Positions 33,635 to 41,691 of a DNA stretch of 42,865 nt are shown piece after piece. The translations under genes were made by a program, and so were the position numbers. Location of the stretch: assembly GCF_003426775.1 (NCBI RefSeq), contig NZ_QJUG01000052.1, positions 1-42,865 on the forward strand. The letters run 5' to 3'. Numbering within the stretch: the first letter of the stretch is position 1; each line of letters opens with the position of its first letter. The notes below the pieces were generated by a model. It was not told the origin of the DNA. It saw nothing but the letters and a program-made list of their open reading frames with translations, and did no database searches. This DNA is from Allorhizocola rhizosphaerae (GTDB taxonomy: Bacteria > Actinomycetota > Actinomycetes > Mycobacteriales > Micromonosporaceae).

Positions 33635-33966
33635 GCGTGAAAATTCGTGACGATCTCTTGAGGCCAAAGCGTGCCGGTCGGTGTAGTAAAACTGTGAAAA
33701 ATTGTTGACTAAATAAACTAAATAATTAAATCTCAAGAAGTGCGGGAGAGCGTGAGCCCTGGAGGCGTGCAGTTGCTTATAGCGGAACATGTGCGCGCCC
33801 CCGCTGGACTCACGAAACCGGCATATTTACCGGCTTCATTTGATTTAAGCATGTCTTGATCACGCCCGCCAGTGGCGTCAGGTCTGTTTGCTATGCCCTT
33901 GAAGCTCTAAAGACGCCGAATCCTCGCAGCCATTTACGACCTAACGGAAGGGAGAGGTATGACTGA
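33635..33966. other. Intergenic, AT-rich, with tandem 9-mers
   Basis: About 330 bases between two operon halves of the transfer module. The AT-rich core (33695-33735) contains the 9-mer ACTAAATAA twice in tandem (33708-33716 and 33717-33725), followed by TTAAAT, which stands out in this GC-rich region. CCGG repeats flank 33820-33835. It could be a promoter, an oriT or an origin, but no gene-level evidence supports a choice. No protein-coding frame is convincing. Confidence 0.45.
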
Positions 33967-34197
33967 ATGACCAATGTAGACAAGCCCGAATCTGGCAAGC
34001 CGGTGACAGTAACCGGCGACGAACGGGCGCATCCGGCGATGAGGCTGCTCGCCCGCGCCTGCGTCGAGCTAGCTCGGCTGAAGCTGTCGGAAACAAAGCA
34101 CGGCAAGCACGACCAATCGGCAGATGAGGCGGCCGCCCAGCAAGCGGGTACAAACACGCCTTCGTCCGACATCGGGGAGGACGGATGCCGTGGCTAA
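33967..34197 (+). CDS. Small hypothetical protein before coupling ATPase
   Basis: A 76-residue soluble protein: MTNVDKPESGKPVTVTGDER, then a helix AMRLLARACVELARLKLSET and a polar tail. The ATG at 33967 has GGAGAGG nine bases upstream; a three-codon frame (ATG ACT GAA TGA) directly before it overlaps its start codon. It overlaps the coupling-protein gene by eight bases. Likely a transfer-operon accessory; family not recognised. Confidence 0.55.
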   Translation: MTNVDKPESGKPVTVTGDERAHPAMRLLARACVELARLKLSETKHGKHDQSADEAAAQQAGTNTPSSDIGEDGCRG

Positions 34198-36391
34198 CCT
34201 CGTTTGGTTCGCGGTTCATCCGCCCCGGGATATCGACCTAGCCGCAGTGGTCGCGGTCATCCGGCCGCTGGCATCCCGGCCACGTTACGGCCTACCGCGC
34301 GCAACGCCAGCAGTGGTCTTCGAAGTGTGGAGCATCAAGGGGAAGATTCACTGGCTGCTTGGAATGGACAACCGGCTGGCTGGCGATCTTCCGGCACAAC
34401 TGCAGGCTCACCTACCTCGCCTCGGTCTAACGCCCGTATCGTCACCGAATCGCCCGCGGCTGCTCACGGGTGCGACGGTGCGTCTGGATGGGCTGTCCTC
34501 GCCGCTACGCACCGAACTCGCCGGAGCGGTATCGGCTGAGCTGAGCTCCACGCTGTCGCGGCTCGGTTCGGAAGAAGCTGCCTGCATGCAGTGGGTCATC
34601 GGCCCTAGCCAATCGCGCATCGTCAGCCCGGCAAAGGTGGAGTTGGCCCGGGCGCTTGGCTTCCGGCCTGGCCACGGGCCAGTGCCGACCACCGAACGGC
34701 TCGTACGCGAGAAGGCCGCCGAGCCAATCTTCGGCGTACATGGCCGAATCGCGGCCCTGGCCGACAGCAGTAGCCGCGCCAGCGGCATCGTCCATAACGT
34801 CGGCAGTGCGCTCAAGCTCCTGAGCACTGAGCACGCCCGTCTTCACCTCAGCCGCGCTGGCGGCGGCACTGCCGCGCGGCTCCATGAGGCGACCCAGCCG
34901 ACACTAAGCTGGAGCGCCATCATGTCGGCCAAAGAGGTGGCGGCAGTTATCGGCTGGCCAGTACAGGATGAAGTGCCGGATCATCTGCCTACCGTTGGCG
35001 GGCATATCAACCTGGCGCCAGAAAGGCTGTTGGTCGAGGAATCTAAAAAGGATGCGGCCGACGAGCGGATTCTTGGCGAGAGCTTGCATCCTGCCCAACG
35101 CGGGCATCTGGTGGCCATGCCGGTAAGCAGCGCACCGTACCATCTGCACGTCATCGGGCCGACGGGATCAGGGAAATCGACCCTCCTCAGTGGACTGGTT
35201 CAAGCTGACATTGCGGCCGGCCGTGGTGCGCTCGTGGTCGAGCCACGCGGCGACCTCATAGAAGACGTGCTAGCGCGGATTCCGGCGGAACGGCGTGACG
35301 ACGTGGTGGTCATTGACCCGGCCGATGCCGCCCGTGGCGTGGTCGGCCTAAACGTTTTGGCTGGCCCACGCGAAACCGCCGAACGTCGCGCAGACGAACT
35401 GGTTGGACTCCTTGCGGCCATGGCTGGAAGTAACTGGGGCCCTCGGACTGCGGATACTGCTCTACACGCAATCCTCACCGCCGCAAGGCTCTCCGACGGC
35501 ACGTTGCCGGATGTTGTGCAGCTGCTCACAAATCCAGGGTTCCGTCGCCGGGCGCTGGCTCAGGTCGCAGATCCGCTGGTGCTCGGGCCCTGGTGGGCGG
35601 GCTTCGAGGCGCTCAGCGACGGCGAGCGTAGCCAATACATTGCGCCGCTGCTCAACAAGATTCGCAGCTTCCTTTCCCGCGATGTGCTCCGGCAGATGAC
35701 CGGTCAGTCGCAACCGGCGTTTAGCTTCGACGATCTGTTCGCCAAGCGGCGCATCGTACTCGTCAACTTGAACCGCGGGCTGCTCGGCGGCCCGGTGTCC
35801 AATTTGCTTGGTGCGCTGGTGCTCAGCCAGGTTTGGTCTGCACTGCAACGCCGCGCAGGCCTGCCCCGGGAACAGAGGCGAGTAGTCGGTCTCTACGTCG
35901 ACGAGTTTCAAGACTATGTCGACGTCACTGGCGGCCTCGACTTCGGCGATGCGCTGGCCCAGTCGCGCGGACTGGGCGGCGCCTGGACACTGGCGCACCA
36001 ACATTATGCGCAATTGTCGCCAGGTTTACGGGCGGCGGTGGTCGCTAACGCCCGCTCGCGGATCAGCTTCCGTCCCGGCACGGATGACGCGCGATCGCTT
36101 GCGGCAGCGTTTGGTTCGCAACTCGCGGCCGAGGACTTGCTCCGGCTTGGTGCGTATGAGGCTGTCGCTCAGATCCACCTGAAGGATGGACAGCCTACTC
36201 AGCCGTTCGCGGTGCGCACGCTGGCACCCAGCGCGTGGACGAGCCAACCTGACGAGCTGCGCGCCTCAAGCGCCAAGCGCTACGGGATGGACGGCGCGGC
36301 AGTAGACAAAGCCTTGGCCGAGCGCTGGCACGGCACAGGCGGCGGATCGGCAGAGGAGCCCATCGGGGCGAAGCCGAGGAGGCCGAGATGA
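34190..36391 (+). CDS. VirD4/TraD-like DNA transfer coupling ATPase
   Basis: A 733-residue P-loop ATPase of the type IV secretion coupling class, which would bring DNA to the transfer channel. Walker A is GPTGSGKST near residue 323, followed by GALVVEPRGDLIEDVL; Walker B is VGLYVDEFQDYV near residue 567; a late QSRGLGGAWTLAHQHYAQLS motif is typical of TraD/TrwB relatives. No N-terminal membrane helices are seen, so it is a soluble or peripherally attached variant. The first 300 residues are a variable domain. The GTG at 34190 has GGGGAGG upstream. The stop overlaps the next gene as ATGA. Confidence 0.85.
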   Translation: MANLVWFAVHPPRDIDLAAVVAVIRPLASRPRYGLPRATPAVVFEVWSIKGKIHWLLGMDNRLAGDLPAQLQAHLPRLGLTPVSSPNRPRLLTGATVRLDGLSSPLRTELAGAVSAELSSTLSRLGSEEAACMQWVIGPSQSRIVSPAKVELARALGFRPGHGPVPTTERLVREKAAEPIFGVHGRIAALADSSSRASGIVHNVGSALKLLSTEHARLHLSRAGGGTAARLHEATQPTLSWSAIMSAKEVAAVIGWPVQDEVPDHLPTVGGHINLAPERLLVEESKKDAADERILGESLHPAQRGHLVAMPVSSAPYHLHVIGPTGSGKSTLLSGLVQADIAAGRGALVVEPRGDLIEDVLARIPAERRDDVVVIDPADAARGVVGLNVLAGPRETAERRADELVGLLAAMAGSNWGPRTADTALHAILTAARLSDGTLPDVVQLLTNPGFRRRALAQVADPLVLGPWWAGFEALSDGERSQYIAPLLNKIRSFLSRDVLRQMTGQSQPAFSFDDLFAKRRIVLVNLNRGLLGGPVSNLLGALVLSQVWSALQRRAGLPREQRRVVGLYVDEFQDYVDVTGGLDFGDALAQSRGLGGAWTLAHQHYAQLSPGLRAAVVANARSRISFRPGTDDARSLAAAFGSQLAAEDLLRLGAYEAVAQIHLKDGQPTQPFAVRTLAPSAWTSQPDELRASSAKRYGMDGAAVDKALAERWHGTGGGSAEEPIGAKPRRPR

Positions 36392-37338
36392 CCCCTGAAA
36401 GCAGCGCCGTTCGCCCTACCCTTCGCCTCGGGCCAGAGGTGAACCCCACGTGCGAGGATACTCAGCAGACCACATCTACGGTCGAGCCTGTCACAAAGGG
36501 TGTTGTTACTCCTCGACCGCTGGGCGGGGCCAGGGGGCGGATCGGGCGGTTGCGGGAACGGATAAGCCCCAGAGATGAAGAAATCCTAAAGTCGCTTGGA
36601 GCCCTGCGGCTGATGACCGGCAACCAGATTGAACGGCTCCATTTCGTGGAGGGCTCGCCCGCTACTCGCGGCCGTCGCTGCCGGGCGGCGCTCAAGCGAT
36701 TGGCCGAGCTGAAGCTTATCGTCCGGCTCGGGCGGCGGATCGGCGGCATGCACGCCGGAAGCGCGGGCTACGTCATCGGGTTGTCGGGCTACGGCCAGGC
36801 GGTCATCGACAACGACGGCCCGATGGGTGGCCGCCGTCGAAAAATCTGGGAGACCAAGCCCAAGTTCACCGACCATGTGCTGGCCGTGGCAGAAATCTAC
36901 GTCGGCTTACGCGAGGCTGAGCGCACCGAAACCCTAGAACTGCTGGAGTTTCAGGCGGAACCGGCGTGTTGGCGGCAGTCCACGAGCAGCCATGGGCAAC
37001 CGCTGACCGTCAAGCCGGATGCGTTTGTGCGGCTCGGCGTGGCCGACCTAGAGCTGAGCAGCTTCATCGAGGTGGACATGGGCACGGAAAGCCCCGCCAC
37101 GCTCAGCAAGAAGATGCAGGCGTACATCGCGTACTGGCGAACCGGCATCGAGCAACAACGCCACGGTGTGTTCCCTCGCGTCTGGTGGCTGGGCAATTCG
37201 TCCCGCGCCCACCAGCGCATTGTGCGGGTTCTGCAGAGCCTGCCCCTTGACACGCAACACTTATTCGGCGTCGCCCTATTGGCCGACGCCACCTCATCCC
37301 TAACTTTCGCGGCGAAGGAGGCCGACATGAATGCCTAA
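36388..37338 (+). CDS. Replic_Relax (replication-relaxation) family protein
   Basis: A 316-residue protein whose N-terminal winged-helix part (ISPRDEEILKSLGALRLMTG, QIERLHFVEGSPATRGRRCR, ALKRLAELKLIVRLGRRIGG) and downstream FTDHVLAVAEIYVGLREAE and SFIEVDMGTESPATLSKKMQ motifs are those of the Replic_Relax family, which is linked to plasmid replication or mobilisation in actinobacteria. It is coupled by overlap to the coupling ATPase before it and to the methyltransferase after it. It could be the DNA-binding partner that brings the element to the ATPase. Family call is good; biochemical role is not known from sequence. Confidence 0.8.
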   Translation: MTPESSAVRPTLRLGPEVNPTCEDTQQTTSTVEPVTKGVVTPRPLGGARGRIGRLRERISPRDEEILKSLGALRLMTGNQIERLHFVEGSPATRGRRCRAALKRLAELKLIVRLGRRIGGMHAGSAGYVIGLSGYGQAVIDNDGPMGGRRRKIWETKPKFTDHVLAVAEIYVGLREAERTETLELLEFQAEPACWRQSTSSHGQPLTVKPDAFVRLGVADLELSSFIEVDMGTESPATLSKKMQAYIAYWRTGIEQQRHGVFPRVWWLGNSSRAHQRIVRVLQSLPLDTQHLFGVALLADATSSLTFAAKEADMNA

Positions 37339-38356
37339 AACCGAACTACCGATTGGGCAGATCCTTATCGGGGATGCCCGCACACGACTGAAGGAGCTGC
37401 CGCCTCAGAGCATTGACTGCTGTATTACCAGCCCGCCGTACTACCAGCTGCGCGACTACGGCCAGAAAGAGCAGCTGGGTCTGGAATCCACTGTGGACGC
37501 TTGGGCCGCCAACCTGGCCGGCGTCTGCGAGGACATCGCCCGTGTGCTCAAGCCGACCGGCGCACTGTTCCTCAACGTCGGCGACCAGTACTCCAGTCAC
37601 ATAGGCCAGGGCGCGGCGTTCAAGAGCCTGCTGCTCGGGCCACAGCGGGTGGCCTTGGAGCTGGCGAAGCGCGGCTGGGTGATTCGGAATCAGATCATCT
37701 GGGCTAAGAAAAACCCCTTGCCATCAAGCGTTTCCGACCGCTTTACCTCAAGCTACGAAGTAATGCTGTTTTGCGTGCGTTCGCGCTTCTACCACTTCGA
37801 CCTTGATGCCGTGCGCGAGCCGCACGTCACACCGCCTCAACCGAAGCGGCCGAAGTCTTTGGGTTACCAGTATCTGCCCAAGCACGCCGTGCCGGAGGGC
37901 GGGCTCATTGATCTCAACCGTGGGCTCGGTGCGCTCAAGGCGCGGGGGTTGGTTGGGCATCCGCTCGGCGGCAACCCGCGCGACGTCTGGCATTTGGCGA
38001 CCGCCGCCTACCACGGCGCCCACTTCGCCACATTCCCGATTGCCTTGGTGGAGAAGCCTTTGCTTGCCACCTGTCCGGAGAAGGTCTGCACCGCTTGCGG
38101 GACGCCATGGAAGCGGCGGTCGGCGGACCGCACCCGGAAACCCGCGGTGCTCGGCGTGCTTGTGCCGCGCTGCGAGTGCCCAGCTGACGCTGAGCCCGGC
38201 GTTGTGCTCGACCCGTTTCTTGGCGCGGGGACTACGGCGCTAGCGGCCGAGATGCACGGCCGGCGGTGGATTGGCGTCGAGCTCAACCCGGTGTATGCCG
38301 AACTGGCCAACCAGCGCCTTGCTGAATGGCGTGAACAGAAGGCCAGCCAGCCGTAG
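37331..38356 (+). CDS. Site-specific DNA methyltransferase (N4/N6, beta class)
   Basis: A 341-residue DNA methyltransferase. The catalytic TSPPY motif is at 33-37, before the SAM-binding DPFLGAGTT at 294-302, an order that indicates the beta class. Family features include VLKPTGALFLNVGDQY and RNQIIWAKKNPLPSS. A zinc-type CTACGTPW/CECP pair lies between them. TSPPY is found in both N4-cytosine and N6-adenine enzymes, so the base is not decided. No restriction endonuclease is adjacent, so it may protect the element during transfer or act in regulation. Its start overlaps the previous gene by eight bases. Confidence 0.9.
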   Translation: MPKTELPIGQILIGDARTRLKELPPQSIDCCITSPPYYQLRDYGQKEQLGLESTVDAWAANLAGVCEDIARVLKPTGALFLNVGDQYSSHIGQGAAFKSLLLGPQRVALELAKRGWVIRNQIIWAKKNPLPSSVSDRFTSSYEVMLFCVRSRFYHFDLDAVREPHVTPPQPKRPKSLGYQYLPKHAVPEGGLIDLNRGLGALKARGLVGHPLGGNPRDVWHLATAAYHGAHFATFPIALVEKPLLATCPEKVCTACGTPWKRRSADRTRKPAVLGVLVPRCECPADAEPGVVLDPFLGAGTTALAAEMHGRRWIGVELNPVYAELANQRLAEWREQKASQP

Positions 38357-38447
38357 CGCTCCCGGGCCTCGTCGGTGCCCTGCGGTCGATTGTCGTCATC
38401 CCTTGTGGAGGGATGGCCGGCCGCTCGCACCGAGGAGGTGGTTCCAG

Positions 38448-38762
38448 GTGGAACCCAAAGGCAACGGCGTCAAGACGCTGGGCGTCAAGCTCGATGACGC
38501 GCTGCACAGCCAGTTTTCGCTGGTGGCGGCACTGGATGAGCTGAGCCTCAACGACGCGGTGATCCGCGCCGTAGCGCTCTACGTCAAGACCAAGCAGCAA
38601 GAGCCTGACTTCGCGGCCAAGGCTGCCGCCAAGCTCGAGGAGATCGAGCGGGAAGCGGCGGCACGGCGCGGAGCGATCCAGGCGCTGTTTGGCGGTGAAA
38701 CACCAGCCGCCGCAGCTGAGCCGAAGGGCAAGGCGCGGCGCGGTGGTGACACGGGCGCATAG
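38448..38762 (+). CDS. Small ribbon-helix-helix-like protein
   Basis: A 104-residue protein from the GTG at 38448 (GAGGAGG about ten bases upstream). The start KTLGVKLDDALHSQFSLVAA followed by LSLNDAVIRAVALYVKTKQQ has the strand-helix-helix pattern of RHH/Arc-type DNA-binding proteins, with an Ala/Lys-rich basic tail. Such proteins can serve as mobilisation accessory factors or regulators. It is followed by a terminator and then the recombinase. Confidence 0.6.
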   Translation: MEPKGNGVKTLGVKLDDALHSQFSLVAALDELSLNDAVIRAVALYVKTKQQEPDFAAKAAAKLEEIEREAAARRGAIQALFGGETPAAAAEPKGKARRGGDTGA

Positions 38763-38769
38763 GCGCCAA

Positions 38770-38800
38770 GGGTGAAGGAGCGTAGCCCGCTCCTTCGCCC
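38770..38800 (+). terminator. 13-bp hairpin terminator
   Basis: GGGTGAAGGAGCG and CGCTCCTTCGCCC pair with one wobble around TAGCC, eight bases after the stop of the RHH-like gene. It separates the transfer operon from the recombinase, which then needs its own promoter in 38801-38895. Confidence 0.6.
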
Positions 38801-38894
38801 CAAATCCCAGACGAGATTTGAACTCGTGTGGGGAGTGCTGACGATTCCGCAGCACAAAATGATCAAAAAGTTGAGAAAATATAGGAGGACACGA

Positions 38895-38902
38895 ATGTAA
38901 TG
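38895..38902 (+). promoter_or_regulatory. ATG-TAA start-stop element before recombinase
   Basis: AGGAGG at 38883-38888 has ideal six-base spacing to an ATG at 38895 that is immediately followed by TAA; a second ATG overlaps that stop at 38900. Ribosomes could initiate, stop after one codon and reinitiate at 38900 or 38913. Start-stop elements are known to reduce downstream translation. Confidence 0.35.
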
Positions 38903-38912
38903 GAGAAACGGC

Positions 38913-39092
38913 ATGGCTTGTACCAGGATGGATACGGCGATACCCTGCCTGGCCCTGGCGCGCAACGGCGCACAGACGGCCAACCAGAAGGGCGGGATAA
39001 CGTGCGGACGTCACCACCGATATACACCAAAGAAGAACACGGATTCGATCAAGACAACGCGATCATTCCGGCGAGCACGGCGGAACGCATGA
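38913..39092 (+). CDS. Possible 59-residue basic protein coupled to recombinase
   Basis: An ATG at 38913 (GGAG seven bases upstream) opens MACTRMDTAIPCLALARNGA and ends at 39092 with a basic tail (KTTRSFRRARRNA). Its TGA overlaps an ATG at 39089 as ATGA, which would be an in-frame start of the recombinase. The alternative is that the recombinase starts at 38900 and this frame is accidental; codon use does not clearly decide. If real, its position and charge fit a small DNA-binding regulator or directionality factor. Confidence 0.4.
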   Translation: MACTRMDTAIPCLALARNGAQTANQKGGITCGRHHRYTPKKNTDSIKTTRSFRRARRNA

Positions 39093-41056
39093 GCCGTGCC
39101 GGACGATACGGCGGCAAGCGCGAAGCCCTTATGGCACAGCTCCAACAGGGTGGCACCACACTTGCGGAGATGGTCACCCACCTGCGCGGCGGCTCGGATG
39201 TGGTTGGTGTCGCGCAAAGTATCGCGCGAGTGGTGATCTACCTCCGGGTGAGCACCGAGGAGCAAGCCAAGAAGGGCGGCGAGGCCGAGGGCTTTTCGAT
39301 CCCCTTCCAGCGTGAGGTTTGCCTCGACAAAGTTCGCCAGCTTGGCGGCATCTTCGTCGAGGAGTACGTGGACGCGGGCGAATCGGCGAAGTCGGCCGAT
39401 CGGCCTGAGCTGCAGCGGATGCTCAAGGAACTGAAGGCCAAGCGCATTGACTTCGTTATCGTCCACAAGATCGACCGCTTGGCACGTAACCGCGCTGACG
39501 ACGTGGCGATCAACGCTGCGATTGCGAGGGCGGGAGCAAAACTCGTGTCAGTCGCTGAGCCGGTTGACGAGACTCCGTCGGGCAAACTGCTCTACAACAT
39601 GATGGCTGGCGTTGCGCAGTACTACTCCGACAACCTGGCGGTGGAGGTCCTAAAGGGAATGACGACCAAAGCCAAAAGGGGCGGGACGCCGTACCGCGCA
39701 CCGCTGGGCTACCTGAACAAGACTGAATTCATTGATGGCGCGCGGGTTAGTTGGATCATCATCGACCCAGAGCGAGCACCGCTCATCCGCTGGGCGTTCG
39801 AGCAATACGCCCTTGGCACCTGGCCGATCCGGCTACTTGTGGATGCTCTGAACGAAAAGGGCCTGCGTACCAGGCCATCCCGGAAACTCGCGGCGAAGCC
39901 CATTACCATATCGGGCCTACACCACATGCTTCGCAATCCTTACTACATGGGAGTCGTTCCCTACCAGGGCGTCTACCACGAGGGAAAGCACGAGCCGCTG
40001 ATCCGGCCTGAGCTTTGGCTGCGCGTCCAGGATGTGTTGACGGCGCACAACATCTCCGGCGAAAAAGACCGCGTCCACAACCACTACCTCAAGGGCTCTA
40101 TCTATTGTGGGGACTGCAAATCACGGCTCATCTTCTCCCGCAACAAGGGCAACGGCGGCGCTTACGACTACTACACCTGCCTATCGCGGCGCACCGGCCG
40201 CAAACCCTGTGCCCGCCGCCCGATGCGCCTGGAAAAGATTGAGGACGGCATCGCCGACTTCTACGAGGGCTTCCAACTCAGTCCCGCGAAGGTCGAGCGG
40301 TTGCGCATCGGTATCCACGACGAGCTCGCGTGGGAACAAGGTGTCGCGGTGGAGGATGCGGCTCGGGCCGAGAAGCGTGTGCGGGATATCAAGGAACAGC
40401 GCCAGAAGCTGCTCAACGCCCACTATGCGGGCGCGGTGCCGCTGGACATGCTGAAGGTCGAGATGGATCGGCTGACGCGGGAGATGGCCGAGGCCGAGAA
40501 GAGCATCGCGGCCGCAAGCACAGCGATGGCCAAACTGGAACAGACTCTAGACAGGGCGCTGGAGATCGCCGGGAACTGCGCTAACGCCTACCTTGGCGAA
40601 GACGCCACCCCTGCTATCCGGCGGCGGTTCAACCAAGGGCTGTTCCGGCGGCTGTACATCTCCCAAAGCGGCGAAGTCGAACGGTTCGAGATGACCGAGC
40701 CATTTGGTACCGTGCTCGACCCGAATCTGCTTGATGAGCTGGCTGAGGAGAGAAAAGGGCGCGAAGCTGCGGAAGGTGCAGGCGAACAGAAGTCAACTCC
40801 GGCAGATGCGACACCGTCGCAAAACGGAATCGAAGTACCGGAACCTGGCGAAAAGGTCTTCGCGTATCTGTCGGGAACACAAAAGCCGGACGTGAAGATC
40901 GTCCGGCTTGGTTTGCACAAGAACAACTTGGTGCCCCCGGCAGGATTCGAACCTGCGCACCCGCCTCCGGAGGGCGGTGCTCTATCCCCTGAGCTACGGG
41001 GGCTCAGCGACCGACAAAGAGTAACAGGTTTGGTCGGCGGGGCTGAAATGGGTTAG
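39089..41056 (+). CDS. Large serine recombinase (integrase) at tRNA-Arg
   Basis: A 655-residue large serine recombinase from the ATG at 39089; the frame is also open from an ATG at 38900 (718 residues). The catalytic domain has VVIYLRVSTEEQ with Ser55, then FSIPFQREVCLDKVRQ, the VIVHKIDRLARN helix and YYSDNLAVEVLKGM. The recombinase domain (PYRAPLGYLN ... ISGLHHMLRNPYYMG) and a zinc ribbon (YCGDCKSRL ... CLSRRTGRKPC) follow, then a coiled coil. The last about 45 residues (starting LVPPAGFEPAHPPP) are the antisense reading of the tRNA-Arg gene and stop at 41056 on the DUF305 stop, so they are a junction artefact. This integrase most likely put the element into tRNA-Arg. Confidence 0.9.
   Translation: MSRAGRYGGKREALMAQLQQGGTTLAEMVTHLRGGSDVVGVAQSIARVVIYLRVSTEEQAKKGGEAEGFSIPFQREVCLDKVRQLGGIFVEEYVDAGESAKSADRPELQRMLKELKAKRIDFVIVHKIDRLARNRADDVAINAAIARAGAKLVSVAEPVDETPSGKLLYNMMAGVAQYYSDNLAVEVLKGMTTKAKRGGTPYRAPLGYLNKTEFIDGARVSWIIIDPERAPLIRWAFEQYALGTWPIRLLVDALNEKGLRTRPSRKLAAKPITISGLHHMLRNPYYMGVVPYQGVYHEGKHEPLIRPELWLRVQDVLTAHNISGEKDRVHNHYLKGSIYCGDCKSRLIFSRNKGNGGAYDYYTCLSRRTGRKPCARRPMRLEKIEDGIADFYEGFQLSPAKVERLRIGIHDELAWEQGVAVEDAARAEKRVRDIKEQRQKLLNAHYAGAVPLDMLKVEMDRLTREMAEAEKSIAAASTAMAKLEQTLDRALEIAGNCANAYLGEDATPAIRRRFNQGLFRRLYISQSGEVERFEMTEPFGTVLDPNLLDELAEERKGREAAEGAGEQKSTPADATPSQNGIEVPEPGEKVFAYLSGTQKPDVKIVRLGLHKNNLVPPAGFEPAHPPPEGGALSPELRGLSDRQRVTGLVGGAEMG
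40883..40909 (-). terminator. tRNA-Arg terminator
   Basis: AAGCCGGACG and CGTCCGGCTT pair perfectly around a seven-base loop; on the minus strand the stem is followed by TTTTG, as expected for a factor-independent stop of the tRNA, 20 bases past its 3' end. It lies inside the recombinase reading frame. Confidence 0.65.
40929..41003 (-). tRNA. tRNA-Arg (CCG), CCA encoded
   Basis: The minus strand reads a full cloverleaf: acceptor GCCCCCG pairing with CGGGGGC, D-arm GTAGCTCAGGGGATAGAGC, anticodon loop CTCCGGA with anticodon CCG (decodes CGG), and T-arm GCAGGTTCGAATCCTGC, followed by CCA. It is 75 bases long. The 3' end faces the element, so integration at its 3' end would restore an intact tRNA. 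argS lies less than 2 kb away. Confidence 0.95.
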
Positions 41057-41679
41057 CCGATGGACTGTTGCAGCTGCTGCATGACGGTGATCTCGCCCTG
41101 CTGGCCGGACTTCATGCTGCCGGCGAGCCAGACGATGTCGGGGTTGGTGGATTGCTTGAGGACACCGTCGACCATGTGGATGCCGCCCAGGTGGTGCTTG
41201 ATCATGAGCTTGAGGAAGAGGCGGTCGAAGTCGGGGCCGGTGGCGGACTCGAGCTGGGTGAGCTCGGCTGGCGTCGCCATGCCCGGCATGAGGCCATCCT
41301 GCAGGGACTGCTCGCCGTCGGGCATCCACGCCATGGGGCTGCCGGTGCGGTTGGTGTTGAGGCCCCACTCGCGCAGCCACTGCTGCATCATGCCGACCTG
41401 ACCCTGTTGGGTGACCGCGATGTCGCCCGCGATCACGCGCAGGGTGCCGTTGGCGGCCCGCTGGTGCGCCAGCATGGCCATGTGCACCGCTTGGGCGTGG
41501 TGGTCGGACATGTCCCGCGCGAATCCCGCCTCGGCCGACGCGTCGCCCGGGGTGGACGACGAGGCGAACGCGCGGGGCACGACGACGCCGGCCGCGAACC
41601 CCAGCATCAGGCCCAGGATGAGCATGATGCTGAGGCCCGTCGTGCTGAACAGGGTGAAGGTGGGCTTGGTGCTGGTCAT
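41053..41679 (-). CDS. DUF305-family exported protein
   Basis: A 208-residue protein with an N-terminal membrane anchor/signal (FSTTGLSIMLILGLMLGFAA) and the DUF305 domain outside, marked by two HH-containing motifs, DMSDHHAQAVHMAMLA and FLKLMIKHHLGGIHM. DUF305 is a ferritin-like helical fold; the His/Met pattern suggests metal binding, possibly copper. It is adjacent to the DUF3105 gene on the same strand, a common actinobacterial pairing. The start at ATG 41679 is preferred over an upstream TTG at 41691. Confidence 0.85.
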   Translation of the reverse strand: MTSTKPTFTLFSTTGLSIMLILGLMLGFAAGVVVPRAFASSSTPGDASAEAGFARDMSDHHAQAVHMAMLAHQRAANGTLRVIAGDIAVTQQGQVGMMQQWLREWGLNTNRTGSPMAWMPDGEQSLQDGLMPGMATPAELTQLESATGPDFDRLFLKLMIKHHLGGIHMVDGVLKQSTNPDIVWLAGSMKSGQQGEITVMQQLQQSIG

Positions 41680-41691
41680 AGGGTCAGTCAA

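Noticed and set aside
1-40928. Left attachment site matching the tRNA-Arg 3' end
   Set aside because: No second copy of the tRNA 3' sequence was found by eye; large serine recombinases may share only a few core bases, so absence is not decisive.
40911-41056. Integrase C-terminal tail as a functional domain
   Set aside because: It is the antisense translation of a tRNA gene, a familiar artefact at integration junctions.
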